Made by a program: the position numbers and the translations under genes | DNA from: Acidobacteriota bacterium | Lineage (GTDB): Bacteria; Acidobacteriota; Vicinamibacteria; Vicinamibacterales; UBA8438 | Length of the DNA: 63,732 nucleotides | Assembly (NCBI GenBank): GCA_026708265.1 | Contig: JAPOVI010000106.1 | Coordinates: 1 to 63,732, forward strand | Direction of reading: 5' to 3' | Notes under the pieces: model-generated | Told to the model about the DNA's origin: nothing | Seen by the model: the letters and a program-made list of their open reading frames with translations, nothing else | Databases searched by the model: none | Part shown: positions 27,398 to 36,482 of the stretch, piece after piece | Numbering within the stretch: position 1 is the stretch's first letter | How the letters are laid out: each line of letters opens with the position of its first letter

Positions 27398-29506
27398 ATG
27401 GATCAGTCACTGTATTTCGTTCTGGGCTGGGGGGCGCCGGTCGCGTCCGCCCTCTTCGCTCTGTACCTGATTCGCACCATCAATCGGCAGTCGCCGGGGA
27501 CGGAGCGGATGCAGCGCATCGCGGCCCTGATTCGGACGGGCGCGATGGCGTTTCTGCGCACCGAGTACACCGTGCTGGCCGGCTTCGTCGCCGTCATGTT
27601 CCTGGTGCTCTGGCTCTTCCTCCCCGGGAACTCGCTGCTGACCGCCGTCAGCTTCCTCGTGGGCGCGCTGCTGTCGGCCTCGGCCGGCTGGATCGGCATG
27701 CGCACGGCGACCGGAGCGGCGGTGCGGACCACCCACGCGGCCACCGAGAGCCTTTCGCGCGCCCTGCGCGTGGCGTTCTCGAGCGGAGCGGTGATGGGGC
27801 TGACCGTCGTCGCCCTCGGCACCTTCGGCATCGCCGCGCTCTACTTCGCCTACGGCGGGCTCGGCGGCGAGGGCCGCAGCGCCGTCGAGTCGCTGTTCGG
27901 CTTCTCGCTCGGGGCTTCCTCGATCGCGCTCTTCGCCCGCGTCGGCGGCGGCATCTACACGAAGGCGGCCGACGTGGCGGGCGACCTGTCCGGGAAGGTC
28001 GAGGCGGGCATCCCCGAGGACGACCCCCGCAATCCGGCGACCATCGCCGACAACGTGGGCGACAACGTGGGCGACGTCGCGGGCATGGGCGCCGACCTGT
28101 TCGAGTCGTACGTCGGCAGCATCATCTCGTCGATCGCGCTCGCCTGGGCCCTTGGGGCGGGCGCGGCGGCGGCGCTGTGGGGCGTCGACGAGTCGGCGTT
28201 CGGCGAGCTGCAGCAGAACCTCGTCGTGTTCCCGATCCTCCTCGCCGGCACCGGCATCCTGGCCTCGATTCTCGGCACCTTCGTCGTCAACACGGACGAC
28301 GAGAGCAAGATCGGGAGCGCGCTGCACCGCGGGCTACTCGTGGCCTCCTTCCTCGTCTTCCTCGGCGCCGGGGCGCTGATCTTCTACCTGGGGATTCCGC
28401 TCGCCGTGCTCTGGTGCGTCGTCTTCGGCGTCGTCGCCGGCGTCGCCATCGGCCAGCTCACGGAGTACTACACGGGCAAGGACAAGCCGCCGGCCCACCG
28501 CATCGCGCAGCAGTCCGAGACCGGGCCCGCCACCAACATCATCGCGGGACTCGGCGTCGGCATGATGTCGTGCGCCCTGCCGATCCTCGTCATCTGCGTC
28601 GCCATCTACGCCAGCTACTCGTTTGCGGAGCTCTACGGCATCGCGATCGCGGCGGTCGGCATGCTCTCCACCCTGGGCATCAGCCTCGGCGTCGACGCCT
28701 ACGGACCGGTGGCCGACAACGCGGGGGGCATCGCCGAGATGAGCCGCTCGGAGCCGTTCGTCCGCGAGCGGACCGACGCGCTCGACGCGGTCGGCAACAC
28801 GACGGCGGCCATGGGCAAGGGCTTCGCCATCGGCTCGGCGGCGCTGACCGCGCTCGCGCTGTTCAGCACGTTCCGGGCCACGGCGGCCACCGCCGTCGCC
28901 GAGGCGGGCGGCGAGGCGGCCTTCGACCCGCGCCACCTAAGCCTGGCCCTCGACAACCCCAACGTGCTGCTCGGCATGCTACTCGGCGGGATGCTGCCGT
29001 TCCTCTTCTCGGCGCTGACGATGAACGCGGTCGGCCGCTCCGCGAACGACATGATCGAGGAGGTGCGCCGGCAGTTCCGCGAGATCACGGGCCTCATGGA
29101 GGGGAAGGCGGAGCCCGACTCGGCGCGCTGCGTCGAGATCTCGACCCGCTCGGCGATCCGCGAGATGGTCATCCCGGGGCTCATCGCGGTCCTGGCCCCG
29201 GTCGTGGCCGGGTACCTGCTCGGCGTCTCGGGCCTGGGCGGGCTCCTGGCCGGCGCGCTGGTCACGGGCGTGCTCATGGCGCTGATGATGGCCAACGCCG
29301 GCGGCGTCTGGGACAACGCCAAGAAATACATCGAGGAAGGGCACCACGGCGGCAAGGGCTCCGAGCCGCACAAGGCGGCGGTCATCGGCGACACCGTGGG
29401 CGATCCCTTCAAGGACACCTCGGGACCGAGCCTCAACATCCTGATCAAGCTGATGACGATCGTGGCCGTGATCTTCGCGCCGCTCGTCGTCGCCTGGATG
29501 GGATGA
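27398..29506 (+). CDS. hppA: Membrane-bound proton- (or sodium-) pumping pyrophosphatase
   Basis: Couples PPi hydrolysis to ion transport; 702 aa, about 16 membrane helices. The PPi-binding motifs [20 protein letters not shown] and [20 protein letters not shown] are intact, as is the C-terminal [17 protein letters not shown]. The sequence [17 protein letters not shown] has Ala rather than Lys at the K+-determining position, so it belongs to the K+-dependent class; whether it pumps H+ or Na+ cannot be told from the text alone. ATG 27398 has GGAGGGAG upstream; an earlier in-frame GTG is rejected. Confidence 0.97.
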   Translation: MDQSLYFVLGWGAPVASALFALYLIRTINRQSPGTERMQRIAALIRTGAMAFLRTEYTVLAGFVAVMFLVLWLFLPGNSLLTAVSFLVGALLSASAGWIGMRTATGAAVRTTHAATESLSRALRVAFSSGAVMGLTVVALGTFGIAALYFAYGGLGGEGRSAVESLFGFSLGASSIALFARVGGGIYTKAADVAGDLSGKVEAGIPEDDPRNPATIADNVGDNVGDVAGMGADLFESYVGSIISSIALAWALGAGAAAALWGVDESAFGELQQNLVVFPILLAGTGILASILGTFVVNTDDESKIGSALHRGLLVASFLVFLGAGALIFYLGIPLAVLWCVVFGVVAGVAIGQLTEYYTGKDKPPAHRIAQQSETGPATNIIAGLGVGMMSCALPILVICVAIYASYSFAELYGIAIAAVGMLSTLGISLGVDAYGPVADNAGGIAEMSRSEPFVRERTDALDAVGNTTAAMGKGFAIGSAALTALALFSTFRATAATAVAEAGGEAAFDPRHLSLALDNPNVLLGMLLGGMLPFLFSALTMNAVGRSANDMIEEVRRQFREITGLMEGKAEPDSARCVEISTRSAIREMVIPGLIAVLAPVVAGYLLGVSGLGGLLAGALVTGVLMALMMANAGGVWDNAKKYIEEGHHGGKGSEPHKAAVIGDTVGDPFKDTSGPSLNILIKLMTIVAVIFAPLVVAWMG

Positions 29507-29515
29507 GGAACGGCA

Positions 29516-29544
29516 TTGACTCGCCCCCGGCGCACGGGTAATAT
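29516..29544 (+). promoter_or_regulatory. Sigma-70-like promoter just after hppA
   Basis: TTGACT (29516-29521), 17-nt spacer, TAATAT (29539-29544). Transcription would begin near 29551, about 155 nt upstream of tonB and about 110 nt before a second promoter. The stretch between contains a GC-rich stem (AACGGGGC near 29586 pairing with GCCCCGTT near 29614). It may make a short RNA, or be an extra tonB promoter. Confidence 0.45.
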
Positions 29545-29625
29545 GCACCGCTTCGCGGGTGGCGTCAGCCGCCGGCGAGCCCCGGGAACGGGGCGGCCGC
29601 AGGCCGTTTCGGAGGCCCCGTTCGA

Positions 29626-29653
29626 TTGACAGCCGCCTTGGGGCGGGTATAAT
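29626..29653 (+). promoter_or_regulatory. tonB-exbBDD promoter
   Basis: Perfect TTGACA (29626-29631) and perfect TATAAT (29648-29653) with a 16-nt spacer. This is the most consensus-like promoter on the plus strand of this window. Transcription would start near 29661; the tonB GTG at 29705 follows with GAGGAGG as ribosome binding site. Strong constitutive expression of the energy-transducing operon is expected. No Fur-box-like repeat was recognised. Confidence 0.8.
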
Positions 29654-29704
29654 CAACGCTCCCAATGGCGGAGTCCGCGCTCACGGCTAGCGAGGAGGTC
29701 CAGC

Positions 29705-30484
29705 GTGGCCGAGACTAAGGGCAAGGCGAACGCGAAGGCTCAACCGTCAGGTCCGGCGGCTGCACAGCCGAAGGGACCGCAAATGTTCGGCGAGGTGGTC
29801 AACCCCTCGTTCCAGGTCGGCACCCGCAAGTGGTATACGGTGCCGCTCTCGATCGCGGTCCACGTCCTAGGCATCGGCGCGATCGTCATCGTGCCGCTCA
29901 TGGCGGTCGACGCGCTGCCGACGCCGAGCTCGATGATGGCGTTCGTGGCCGCACCGCCCCCGCCGCCTCCGCCGCCCCCGCCGCCCCCGCCGCCCGCCGC
30001 GGCAGAGGCGCCGCCGGCGCCGGTCATCGACGTCAATCCGAACGCCGCCCCGATTGCGGCGCCGGAGCAGATCGTCCAGGAGAGCGGCTTCGATCTCTCG
30101 CAGGTGCAGGGCGTCGAAGGCGGCATATCGGGCGGCGTCATCGGCGGCATCGTCGGCGGCCTGCCGCAGGCCCCACCGCCGCCGCCCCCGCCGCCGGAGC
30201 CCGTCCGCGTCGGCGGCAACATCAGCCCGCCGACCAAGACGCGCGACGTATCGCCCACGTATCCCGAGGTGGCCCGGGCGGCCCGGGTGCAGGGCGTCGT
30301 GATCCTCGAGGCGACAATCGGACCGACCGGGGCGGTGACCGACGTCAACGTGCTCCGCTCGGTGCCGTTGCTCGACGAGGCCGCCATCGCCGCCGTGCGG
30401 CAGTGGCAGTACACGCCGACGCTGCTGAACGGCGTGCCGGTTCCGGTAATCATGACGGTTACGGTCAATTTCTCGTTGCGGTAG
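29705..30484 (+). CDS. tonB: TonB-type energy transducer
   Basis: 259 aa. Cytoplasmic N-terminus of about 45 residues, one membrane anchor (VPLSIAVHVLGIGAIVIVPL), then two polyproline runs (about residues 83-96 and 154-161) crossing the periplasm, and a C-terminal TonB domain (SPTYPEVARAARVQGVVILE, AAIAAVRQWQYTPTLLNGVP). It transmits proton motive force from ExbB/ExbD to outer-membrane receptors. The start is GTG after GAGGAGG. The poly-CCG tract encoding the proline run could vary in length. No TonB-dependent receptor lies in the window. Confidence 0.93.
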   Translation: MAETKGKANAKAQPSGPAAAQPKGPQMFGEVVNPSFQVGTRKWYTVPLSIAVHVLGIGAIVIVPLMAVDALPTPSSMMAFVAAPPPPPPPPPPPPPPAAAEAPPAPVIDVNPNAAPIAAPEQIVQESGFDLSQVQGVEGGISGGVIGGIVGGLPQAPPPPPPPPEPVRVGGNISPPTKTRDVSPTYPEVARAARVQGVVILEATIGPTGAVTDVNVLRSVPLLDEAAIAAVRQWQYTPTLLNGVPVPVIMTVTVNFSLR

Positions 30485-30521
30485 ACCTGGGAGCCAACGG
30501 CCCGCATTCAGGGAGGATCAG

Positions 30522-31190
30522 ATGGACTTTCTCGAACTCTGGGAGCAGATGAGCTTGCTGGTCAAGCTGCTGATGGCGGTGCTTGGCCTGATGTCGATGT
30601 GGTCCGTGGGCGTCTTCTGCGAGCGCGTCTTCACGTTCACGCAGGCCAGGCGCCAGTCGGTCGAGTTCGCGCCCAAGGTGGCCAAGCATCTCAAGGACGG
30701 CAAGCTCAAGGAAGCGATCAAGATCTCGCAGTCCAAGGAGTTCAAGTACAGCCACCTCGGCAAGGTCGTCCTGGCCGGTCTGTCCGAGTACCAGTTCCAG
30801 CAGGAAGGCGGCGTGCAGCTCGAGAAGGACGACGTGGTCGACAGCGTCCGCCGCTCGATCCAGCGCGCGGCCGCGCTGACCTCCGCCGACCTCAAGCGCG
30901 GCCTCGGCGCGCTCGCGACCATCGGCTCCACCGCGGTGTTCGTCGGCCTGCTCGCGACGACCCTCGGCGTCATCAACGCGTTCCAGGGCATCGCGGCCAC
31001 CGGGTCGGGCGGTCTGGGCGCGGTTTCGGGCGGCATCTCCGAGGCGCTCGTCGGCACCGCCATCGGGCTCTTCGTCGCGATCCCGGCCGTCTGGTTCTTC
31101 AACTACCTGACCGGCCGCATCGAGTTCTTCACGGTCGAGATGGACAACTCGTCGTCCGAGCTGGTCGACTACTTCATCAAGAAGTCGTAG
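30522..31190 (+). CDS. exbB: ExbB/TolQ-type proton channel subunit
   Basis: 222 aa, three membrane helices (LLVKLLMAVLGLMSMWSVGV; GLGALATIGSTAVFVGLLAT; ALVGTAIGLFVAIPAVWFFN) and the MotA/TolQ/ExbB signature around GVINAFQGIA. It forms the pentameric channel that drives TonB with ExbD. Strong site AGGGAGGA before the ATG. It lies between tonB and the first exbD with short gaps. Confidence 0.95.
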   Translation: MDFLELWEQMSLLVKLLMAVLGLMSMWSVGVFCERVFTFTQARRQSVEFAPKVAKHLKDGKLKEAIKISQSKEFKYSHLGKVVLAGLSEYQFQQEGGVQLEKDDVVDSVRRSIQRAAALTSADLKRGLGALATIGSTAVFVGLLATTLGVINAFQGIAATGSGGLGAVSGGISEALVGTAIGLFVAIPAVWFFNYLTGRIEFFTVEMDNSSSELVDYFIKKS

Positions 31191-31238
31191 ACCCGACCTG
31201 GTGTTCGCACCGTCTGGGTTGAGGGGAGGATCTCCAAC

Positions 31239-31670
31239 ATGGGTATGCAGGTTGGTGAGAAATCCAGCAAGCTGAATTCGGAGATCAACATCACGCCGCT
31301 CGCGGACGTGATGCTGGTCCTCCTGATCATCGTCATGCTGATCGCCCCCCTTCTGCAGGCGGGCGTGACGCTGACGTTGCCGGAAGCGTCCAACACGTCC
31401 GACAAGCCGGACAACGACAACAACACCGTCGTCGCGGTCACGGCGGACGGCCGCTACTTCGTCGACAACGTGCAGACCCCCGAGACCGAGCTGCTCGCGG
31501 CGATCAACCGGGCCCTCGACCGCAAGTTCGAGCGGATCCTCCTGATCAAGGGCGACGTCAACGCGCAGTACGGGGCGGTGATGGACCTGATGGATTCGCT
31601 CCAGCGGGCCGGCATCGAGAACATCGGGCTGATCACCGAGCGCGAGATCGGCGGGGTGGCCGGAGGTTGA
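31239..31670 (+). CDS. exbD: ExbD/TolR-type biopolymer transport protein (first copy)
   Basis: 143 aa. N-terminal anchor with the essential aspartate in INITPLADVMLVLLIIVMLIA, then a periplasmic domain (LPEASNTSDKPDNDNNTVVA). Preceded by GGGGAGGA. The second ExbD follows after 4 nt. The two copies differ clearly in sequence, so a heteromeric ExbD pair is likely, as known for some Xanthomonas/Myxococcus-type Exb systems. Confidence 0.94.
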   Translation: MGMQVGEKSSKLNSEINITPLADVMLVLLIIVMLIAPLLQAGVTLTLPEASNTSDKPDNDNNTVVAVTADGRYFVDNVQTPETELLAAINRALDRKFERILLIKGDVNAQYGAVMDLMDSLQRAGIENIGLITEREIGGVAGG

Positions 31671-31674
31671 TGCG

Positions 31675-32139
31675 ATGGCTCACAAGAAGCACTTCGGCGC
31701 CGACGACGTCGTCGAGGCGGAACAGCCACATGCCAATTCGGACATCAACATCACGCCGTTCATCGACGTGCTGCTGGTGCTGATTGTCATCTTCCTGGCC
31801 GCGCTTCCGCTCGGCCAGCGCGGGCTCGACATCAACCTGCCGCTCGAGACCCAGGGCTCGGCCCAGGCCGCGACGGACAGCAGCCAGATCGTGCTGGAGT
31901 ACACCGCTGATCGGCGGATCTCGGTGAACCAGCAGCCGATGGAGATCCGGTCGTTGCAGTCGGAGCTCCGCTCGATCTTCGAGACCCGCCGCGACAAGAC
32001 CATGTTCATCGCGGGCGCCGGCTCGCTGACCTATGGCGAGATTATCGACGTCATCGATGCCGCCAAGGGAGCCGGCGTCGACAAGGTCGGCATCGTCACG
32101 GAAGGGATGCGGCGGGCCGCCGGCGCGGCTGCGCTGTAG
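31675..32139 (+). CDS. exbD: ExbD/TolR-type biopolymer transport protein (second copy)
   Basis: 154 aa. Anchor region SDINITPFIDVLLVLIVIFLAA carries the conserved Asp; the periplasmic part (RGLDINLPLETQGSAQAAT) is distinct from the first copy. The N-terminal cytoplasmic stretch is longer and His-rich (MAHKKHFGADDVVEAEQPHAN). Last gene of the operon, followed by a strong terminator. Confidence 0.94.
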   Translation: MAHKKHFGADDVVEAEQPHANSDINITPFIDVLLVLIVIFLAALPLGQRGLDINLPLETQGSAQAATDSSQIVLEYTADRRISVNQQPMEIRSLQSELRSIFETRRDKTMFIAGAGSLTYGEIIDVIDAAKGAGVDKVGIVTEGMRRAAGAAAL

Positions 32140-32185
32140 GCTGGCGCGCGAGCGGAAGGCGCTCGTCCCTTCGGCGACCATTCGC

Positions 32186-32232
32186 ACGGCCGTGGGATTC
32201 CGGGTCCACCGGAACCCCACGGCCGTTTCGTT
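32186..32232 (+). terminator. Rho-independent terminator of tonB-exbBDD
   Basis: Long hairpin: ACGGCCGTGGGATTCCGG (32186-32203) pairs with 32209-32226 with a single mismatch and a 5-nt loop, followed by TTTCGTTT. It lies about 50 nt after the second exbD stop. Confidence 0.85.
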
Positions 32233-32365
32233 TGTACGGCGCCGCCACCGTGCCGGGCTCAGCCCGAACGTGCACCAATCGTCGGCGCGGTCGCCGGCGG
32301 GGCTCGCGTCGCGGCCGGCTCGGGGCGCGGTGTCGAAGGCGCCCGCCGGCGGGGCAGCTCGCGTC

Positions 32366-32539
32366 TCAGTCCGAGTGGGCGCCGGGGGGCGTCACGTGCG
32401 TGACGAGGACTTCCTGGAGGGTCTCGACCTGGCCCGTGAGCCTTGCGATTTGCCAACTGTTTGCGAGCCCGGTAAGGGCTGCCACCAGCGACAGCAGCAG
32501 CGTCACGATCTGGACAGTGCTTCCGTTGCGATGGTCCAT
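32366..32539 (-). CDS. Small membrane coiled-coil protein (dispersed family, member 2)
   Basis: 57 aa. MDHRNGSTVQ is followed by a hydrophobic helix (IVTLLLSLVAALTGLANSWQ) and a short coil (IARLTGQVETLQEVLVTHV), ending PPGAHSD. GGGAG lies 4 nt before the ATG. The layout (hydrophobic helix, one or two heptads, a leucine/valine-rich end of the coil, short polar tail) is that of the small proteins at 16650, 51754 and 59714. It stands alone between the exbD terminator and the terminator of the TPR lipoprotein gene. Function unknown. Confidence 0.6.
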   Translation of the reverse strand: MDHRNGSTVQIVTLLLSLVAALTGLANSWQIARLTGQVETLQEVLVTHVTPPGAHSD

Positions 32540-32644
32540 TGCTCCCGCATCCTACCACCCGGCAGAGCGTTCCGGCCGATACCTCTGCCCCTGCGCGGTT
32601 GCCGGGCCGGGGCACTCGCGCCCGCCGGCATCCGGTAGCGCTCA

Positions 32645-32690
32645 CCAAAGCAAAAGGCCGGCCACCCCGGGAAGGGGCAACCGGCCTTCG
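32645..32690 (-). terminator. Terminator of the TPR lipoprotein gene
   Basis: Minus strand: AAGGCCGG (near 32688) pairs with CCGGCCTT (near 32655) around a GC-rich inner stem (CCCC/GGGG), followed by TTTTGCTTTGG. It lies about 50 nt after the TPR gene stop. Confidence 0.75.
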
Positions 32691-32737
32691 CATCAGCGAA
32701 ACTGCCAACGCGCCCCGTTAGGGGCCGCGCGCCTGCC

Positions 32738-33715
32738 CTAGCCGGCCGCGCCTCCGCCGCGCGCCTCCTCCTGGAGGGCCTGCGCGCGGTCCCGGAGCTC
32801 GTCGGCCTCGGCGATGAGGGCCTCCCGCTCGCCGAGATCCTCCGTCATGTTGGCCTGCATGCGGAGCAGGATGTTCTTGTAGACCAGCGCGTCGACGTAG
32901 CGGTCGTTCAGCCCGATGGCCTGGTCCGCGGCCTCGAGGCCCGCCATGATGTAGTCCGCCTTCTCTTCCTGCGTGATGCGGAAGTCGCGGAACGCCTTCT
33001 CCCAGTAGTAGGTCGAGATGGTGTAGTACGCCTCGGGATTGTCGGGCTCGATGCCCGCGCGCTGCTGCAGGGCCTCGATGGTCCGCTCGAAGTCGCCGCC
33101 CCGGTTGTAGAACCCGGCGAGCTGCAGGTAGACGGTCGGGTCTTCCGGCCGCATGTTCCGCACCTCCAGCATGACGACCTCCGCGTCCTCGTAGAGACCG
33201 GCTTCCTCGTACAGCCGCGCGAGGGCGAAGTAGTTGTCCGGGTCGGCCGGGTCGAGCTGGATCATCGCCCGGAGGATCGGCTCGGACGAGGCCGGGTCGT
33301 TCTTCTTGTCGGCTCCGAACGCGGCCACGAGATACTGCATCGACAGCTTCTGGAGGCCCGGGTCGGCGCTACGCTCCGAGCCGAGCCCGTAGTACTCGAC
33401 CGCCTGGTCGAGGTAGCTGTCGTTCTCCGCGTCGCCGCGGAGGGCCGGCTTGTAGAGGTTGTCGTAGCTGTTGCCGATGTAGAAGTAGGCGGCGGTCATG
33501 ACCTGCGCCAGCTCGGAGTCCGGGTTCTCCCCGAGTACCTCGAGAACCTCGTGGTAGGCCTCGATGGCGGCCGGGTAGTCGGCGCGGCCGTAGAGCATGT
33601 TCGCTTCCTTGAACGTCCGCATCGCGGTGAGCTCCGCGAAGAAGCCGCACGAGGCGAGCGGCGCCGTCACGGCGATGATGACGGCCACTCTCAGAAGGCT
33701 GCGTCCCGTCTGCAT
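32738..33715 (-). CDS. TPR-repeat lipoprotein
   Basis: 325 aa. A lipoprotein signal peptide ends in the lipobox LASC (LLRVAVIIAVTAPLASCGFF), so it should be acylated by the Lgt and LspA enzymes encoded in this window. Residues 40-320 form five or more tetratricopeptide-type helical pairs (DNYFALARLYEEAGLYEDAE, TVYLQLAGFYNRGGDFERTI, EAYYTISTYYWEKAF). AAAGGGGA precedes the ATG. It is divergent from relA. A role in envelope assembly is possible but not shown. Confidence 0.9.
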   Translation of the reverse strand: MQTGRSLLRVAVIIAVTAPLASCGFFAELTAMRTFKEANMLYGRADYPAAIEAYHEVLEVLGENPDSELAQVMTAAYFYIGNSYDNLYKPALRGDAENDSYLDQAVEYYGLGSERSADPGLQKLSMQYLVAAFGADKKNDPASSEPILRAMIQLDPADPDNYFALARLYEEAGLYEDAEVVMLEVRNMRPEDPTVYLQLAGFYNRGGDFERTIEALQQRAGIEPDNPEAYYTISTYYWEKAFRDFRITQEEKADYIMAGLEAADQAIGLNDRYVDALVYKNILLRMQANMTEDLGEREALIAEADELRDRAQALQEEARGGGAAG

Positions 33716-34011
33716 GGCAATCCCCTTTCAGGCCTCTCGAAGCCGGGCCGAACTCCCTGTCTCCGGGTGCCGCGCGGGACTCGGAGGTCCCGCCGACCCG
33801 CATGAAGGCGCGCGGCCGCCCGGGCACACGTTGCCCTTGAACCGGACCCCTATACTGGAACAAAAGCCGTGGCAAGTCAAGGTTCCTCCCGGTCGCGTAA
33901 TCCCTTTCGGGTCAGTCTGTTATACGCCGTAGAATGTGTACCGCGGGAGCTCGCGCCGCGGCAGCCGCGAGGGGACCTCCCTGCTGGTGGTACGTTCCGG
34001 AAGACGGGGCC

Positions 34012-36174
34012 ATGATCACATTCGACGATCTCGTCAGCCGCGTCCGGTCGAACGACGCCGACGCCGACACCGATCTGCTGCGGCGCGCGTACGAGTTCTC
34101 GGCCCTCGAGCACGCGGGGCAGACGCGGCGCTCCGGCGAGCAGTACATCACCCATCCCCTCGAGGTCGCCGCGCTCGTCGCCGACATGCGGCTCGACGAC
34201 GTCGCCATCGCGGCCAGCCTGCTCCACGACGTGGTCGAGGACACGCTCACCACCATCGAGCACGTCCGCGACCTCTTCGGCCCCGAGGTCGCGCACGTCG
34301 TCGAGGGGGTCACGAAGATCAGCACCATCCCGTTCTCGTCGAGCGAGGAGCGGCAGGCGGAGAACTTCCGCAAGATGCTGCTGGCGATGGTCGACGACGT
34401 GCGCGTCATCCTCGTCAAGCTGGCCGACCGCCTGCACAACATGCGCACGCTGAGCCACCTGAAGGAGGAGCGGCGCATCAAGATCGCCCAGGAGACGCTG
34501 GACATCTACGCCCCGATCGCCCACCGCCTGGGAATGAGCAAGCTGCAGAACGAGCTCGAGGAGCTGGCGTTCCGGCATCTCGATCCGGCGGCGTTCGACC
34601 GGCTCCGGGCGTGGGTGGAGAAGCGCCGCCGCGCCACCGAGGAGACCGTCGCCCAGCTCCAGGCCACGCTGGACGCCAAGCTCCGCGAGGCGCGCGTCCC
34701 CGCCGTGACGCTCGAGGGGCGCATCAAGCGGCTGTTCAGCATCCGCGAGAAGCTCCGCCGCCAGAAGATCGGGCTCGACGAGGTGTACGACCTGATCGCC
34801 CTCCGCGTCATCACGCGGAAGGAGCGCGACTGCTACGCCGCGCTCGGCATCATCCACCAGATCTGGCCGCCGGTCCCCGGCCGATTCAAGGACTTCATCG
34901 CGATGCCCCGCCCGAACGGCTACCAGTCGCTGCACACGTCGGTCGTGAGCGGCGGCTTCCCGTTCGAGGTGCAGATCCGGACCGAGCGGATGCACCACGT
35001 GGCCGAGGAGGGGATTGCCGCGCACTGGAAGTACAAGGAAGGCCGCATCGGCGCGCATCCCGACGAGCAGTACTTCCGCTGGCTGCGCCAGTTGCTCGAG
35101 ACGGAGAAGGACGCCCGCGACCCCAGCGACTTCATCCACAGCCTCAAGCTCGACCTCTACCCGGAGGAGGTCTACGCGTTCACGCCGCGGGGCGAGGTCA
35201 AGGCGTTGCCGCGCGGAGCCACGCCGGTCGACTTCGCCTACGCCGTCCACACCGACGTCGGGCACACGTGCGTCGGCGCCCGGGTGAACCGCCGCATGGT
35301 CCCGCTGCGCACGCGGCTCCAGAGCGGCGACATCGTCGAGGTGGTCACGGCGCCGGGGCGGACCCCCAGCCGCGACTGGCTCAGCTTCGTCGTCACCTCG
35401 CGCGCCCGCCACAAGATCAAGCACTTCATCCACGCCCACGAGAAGGTCCGCGCCGTCGAGCTGGGGCGCAAGCTCCTCGACAAGGAGATCCGGCGCTTCG
35501 ACCTGAACCACCGCGCGGTGCTCGCGCCGGAGGCCCTCGGCCGTGTCGCGGCCGAGCTCGGCATCCCGAAGGCGGACGACCTGTGCGCCTCGATCGGCTA
35601 CGGGAGGCTCTCGGCCCGCCTCGTGCTCGCGCGGCTCGCGCCGGGCGACGCCCTCCGCGAGCGGACGAACGGCCGGCCCGCCGAGGCCCCCCCCGCGCGC
35701 GTGCCGGCGGCGGACGAGGATGCGATCAAGGCGAGCGGCTGCGACGACCTGCTCGTGACGCGGGCCGGGTGCTGCAACCCGATTCGCGGGGAGCCGATCG
35801 TCGGCTACGTCACGCGCGGAAAGGGCGTCTCGGTGCACGCCTCGACCTGCCCGAACGTGGTGAACCTGCTGTACCACCCCGAGCGGCGGATCGACGTGGC
35901 CTGGGACACCGCCGGGGACGGTCCCGGAGCGTTCACCGTCTGCCTGGCGATTCAGGTGCAGGACCGGCGGGGCATGCTGGCCGACGTCACGGCGCGCATC
36001 TCCGAGAAGAACACCAACATCCGCCGGGTGGAAGCGGACGTGAACGAGATCCGGCGCGGGCGCATCAGCGTCACGATGGACGTCGACGACCTCAAGCACC
36101 TGCAGCGGGTGATCAAGGACGTACGCGCGGTGCCGGGCGTGATCGACGTGGAGCGCGTGCTGCGCCAGCCCTAG
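34012..36174 (+). CDS. relA: Bifunctional (p)ppGpp synthetase/hydrolase (RelA/SpoT)
   Basis: Makes and degrades the stringent-response alarmone; 720 aa. The hydrolase HD motif is intact (LLHDVVEDT and KLADRLHNMRTL). The synthetase region has DLIALRVIT and GRFKDFIAMPRPNGYQSLHT. The TGS domain starts at EEVYAFTPRGEVKALPRG, a Cys/His zinc-finger-like region lies at RAGCCNPIRGEPIVGYVTRG, and an ACT domain ends the protein. The ATG at 34012 gives MITFDDLVSRVRSND. Both catalytic halves look functional, so it is a Rel-type enzyme. The TAG stop lies in the conserved end of a repeat element shared with the right end of the window. Confidence 0.96.
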   Translation: MITFDDLVSRVRSNDADADTDLLRRAYEFSALEHAGQTRRSGEQYITHPLEVAALVADMRLDDVAIAASLLHDVVEDTLTTIEHVRDLFGPEVAHVVEGVTKISTIPFSSSEERQAENFRKMLLAMVDDVRVILVKLADRLHNMRTLSHLKEERRIKIAQETLDIYAPIAHRLGMSKLQNELEELAFRHLDPAAFDRLRAWVEKRRRATEETVAQLQATLDAKLREARVPAVTLEGRIKRLFSIREKLRRQKIGLDEVYDLIALRVITRKERDCYAALGIIHQIWPPVPGRFKDFIAMPRPNGYQSLHTSVVSGGFPFEVQIRTERMHHVAEEGIAAHWKYKEGRIGAHPDEQYFRWLRQLLETEKDARDPSDFIHSLKLDLYPEEVYAFTPRGEVKALPRGATPVDFAYAVHTDVGHTCVGARVNRRMVPLRTRLQSGDIVEVVTAPGRTPSRDWLSFVVTSRARHKIKHFIHAHEKVRAVELGRKLLDKEIRRFDLNHRAVLAPEALGRVAAELGIPKADDLCASIGYGRLSARLVLARLAPGDALRERTNGRPAEAPPARVPAADEDAIKASGCDDLLVTRAGCCNPIRGEPIVGYVTRGKGVSVHASTCPNVVNLLYHPERRIDVAWDTAGDGPGAFTVCLAIQVQDRRGMLADVTARISEKNTNIRRVEADVNEIRRGRISVTMDVDDLKHLQRVIKDVRAVPGVIDVERVLRQP

Positions 36175-36281
36175 CGCCGCCAACCCGTCGCAGGCTCCGG
36201 GTCGGCCCCAGCCCCCACCGTCCTAGGAGCCTGCGCCGCGGCACGCACTCCGTTGGCGTTCCTGCGGCGCAAGCTCCTAGG
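36171..36281. repeat. REP-like palindromic element filling the relA-rpmB gap
   Basis: A 53-bp conserved segment (36171-36223, beginning ctagcgccgccaaccc) is joined to a 60-bp palindrome (36222-36281) with arms CCTAGGAGCCTGCGCCGCGG and CTGCGGCGCAAGCTCCTAGG. The 53-bp part is identical to the reverse complement of 63626-63678, and the palindrome matches those at 63568 and 63675. The element provides the relA stop (TAG, 36172-36174) and the rpmB stop (TAG, 36277-36279). It may act as a bidirectional terminator. Confidence 0.9.
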
Positions 36282-36468
36282 CGGCTTTGACTATGCGGTT
36301 GGAGCGGATGCAGCGGGTGCAGACCCGGATGCGCCGGACGCCGCCGTTCACCACCGCGCGGACGCGCTGGATGTTGGCCTGGAACCGGCGGGGGGTCACG
36401 TTGTGCGCGTGGCTCACGTTCCGGCCGAAGGCCGGTCCCTTGCCGCAGATTTCGCAACGCTTCGCCAT
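36277..36468 (-). CDS. rpmB: 50S ribosomal protein L28
   Basis: 63 aa. MAKRCEICGKGPAFGRNVSHAHN is the zinc-type (C+) L28 start, and CTRCIRSNRIVKAA at the end supplies the second cysteine pair. A TATACT box (36477-36482) ends exactly 8 nt before the ATG with no ribosome binding site, so the mRNA is probably leaderless. The stop codon lies in the CTAG end of the REP-like palindrome, so insertion of the element may have set the present C-terminus. Confidence 0.95.
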   Translation of the reverse strand: MAKRCEICGKGPAFGRNVSHAHNVTPRRFQANIQRVRAVVNGGVRRIRVCTRCIRSNRIVKAA

Positions 36469-36482
36469 CGCGCAAGAGTATA

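Noticed and set aside
29942..30000. CCG-rich repeat considered as a separate repeat element
   Set aside because: It encodes the TonB polyproline spacer and needs no other explanation.
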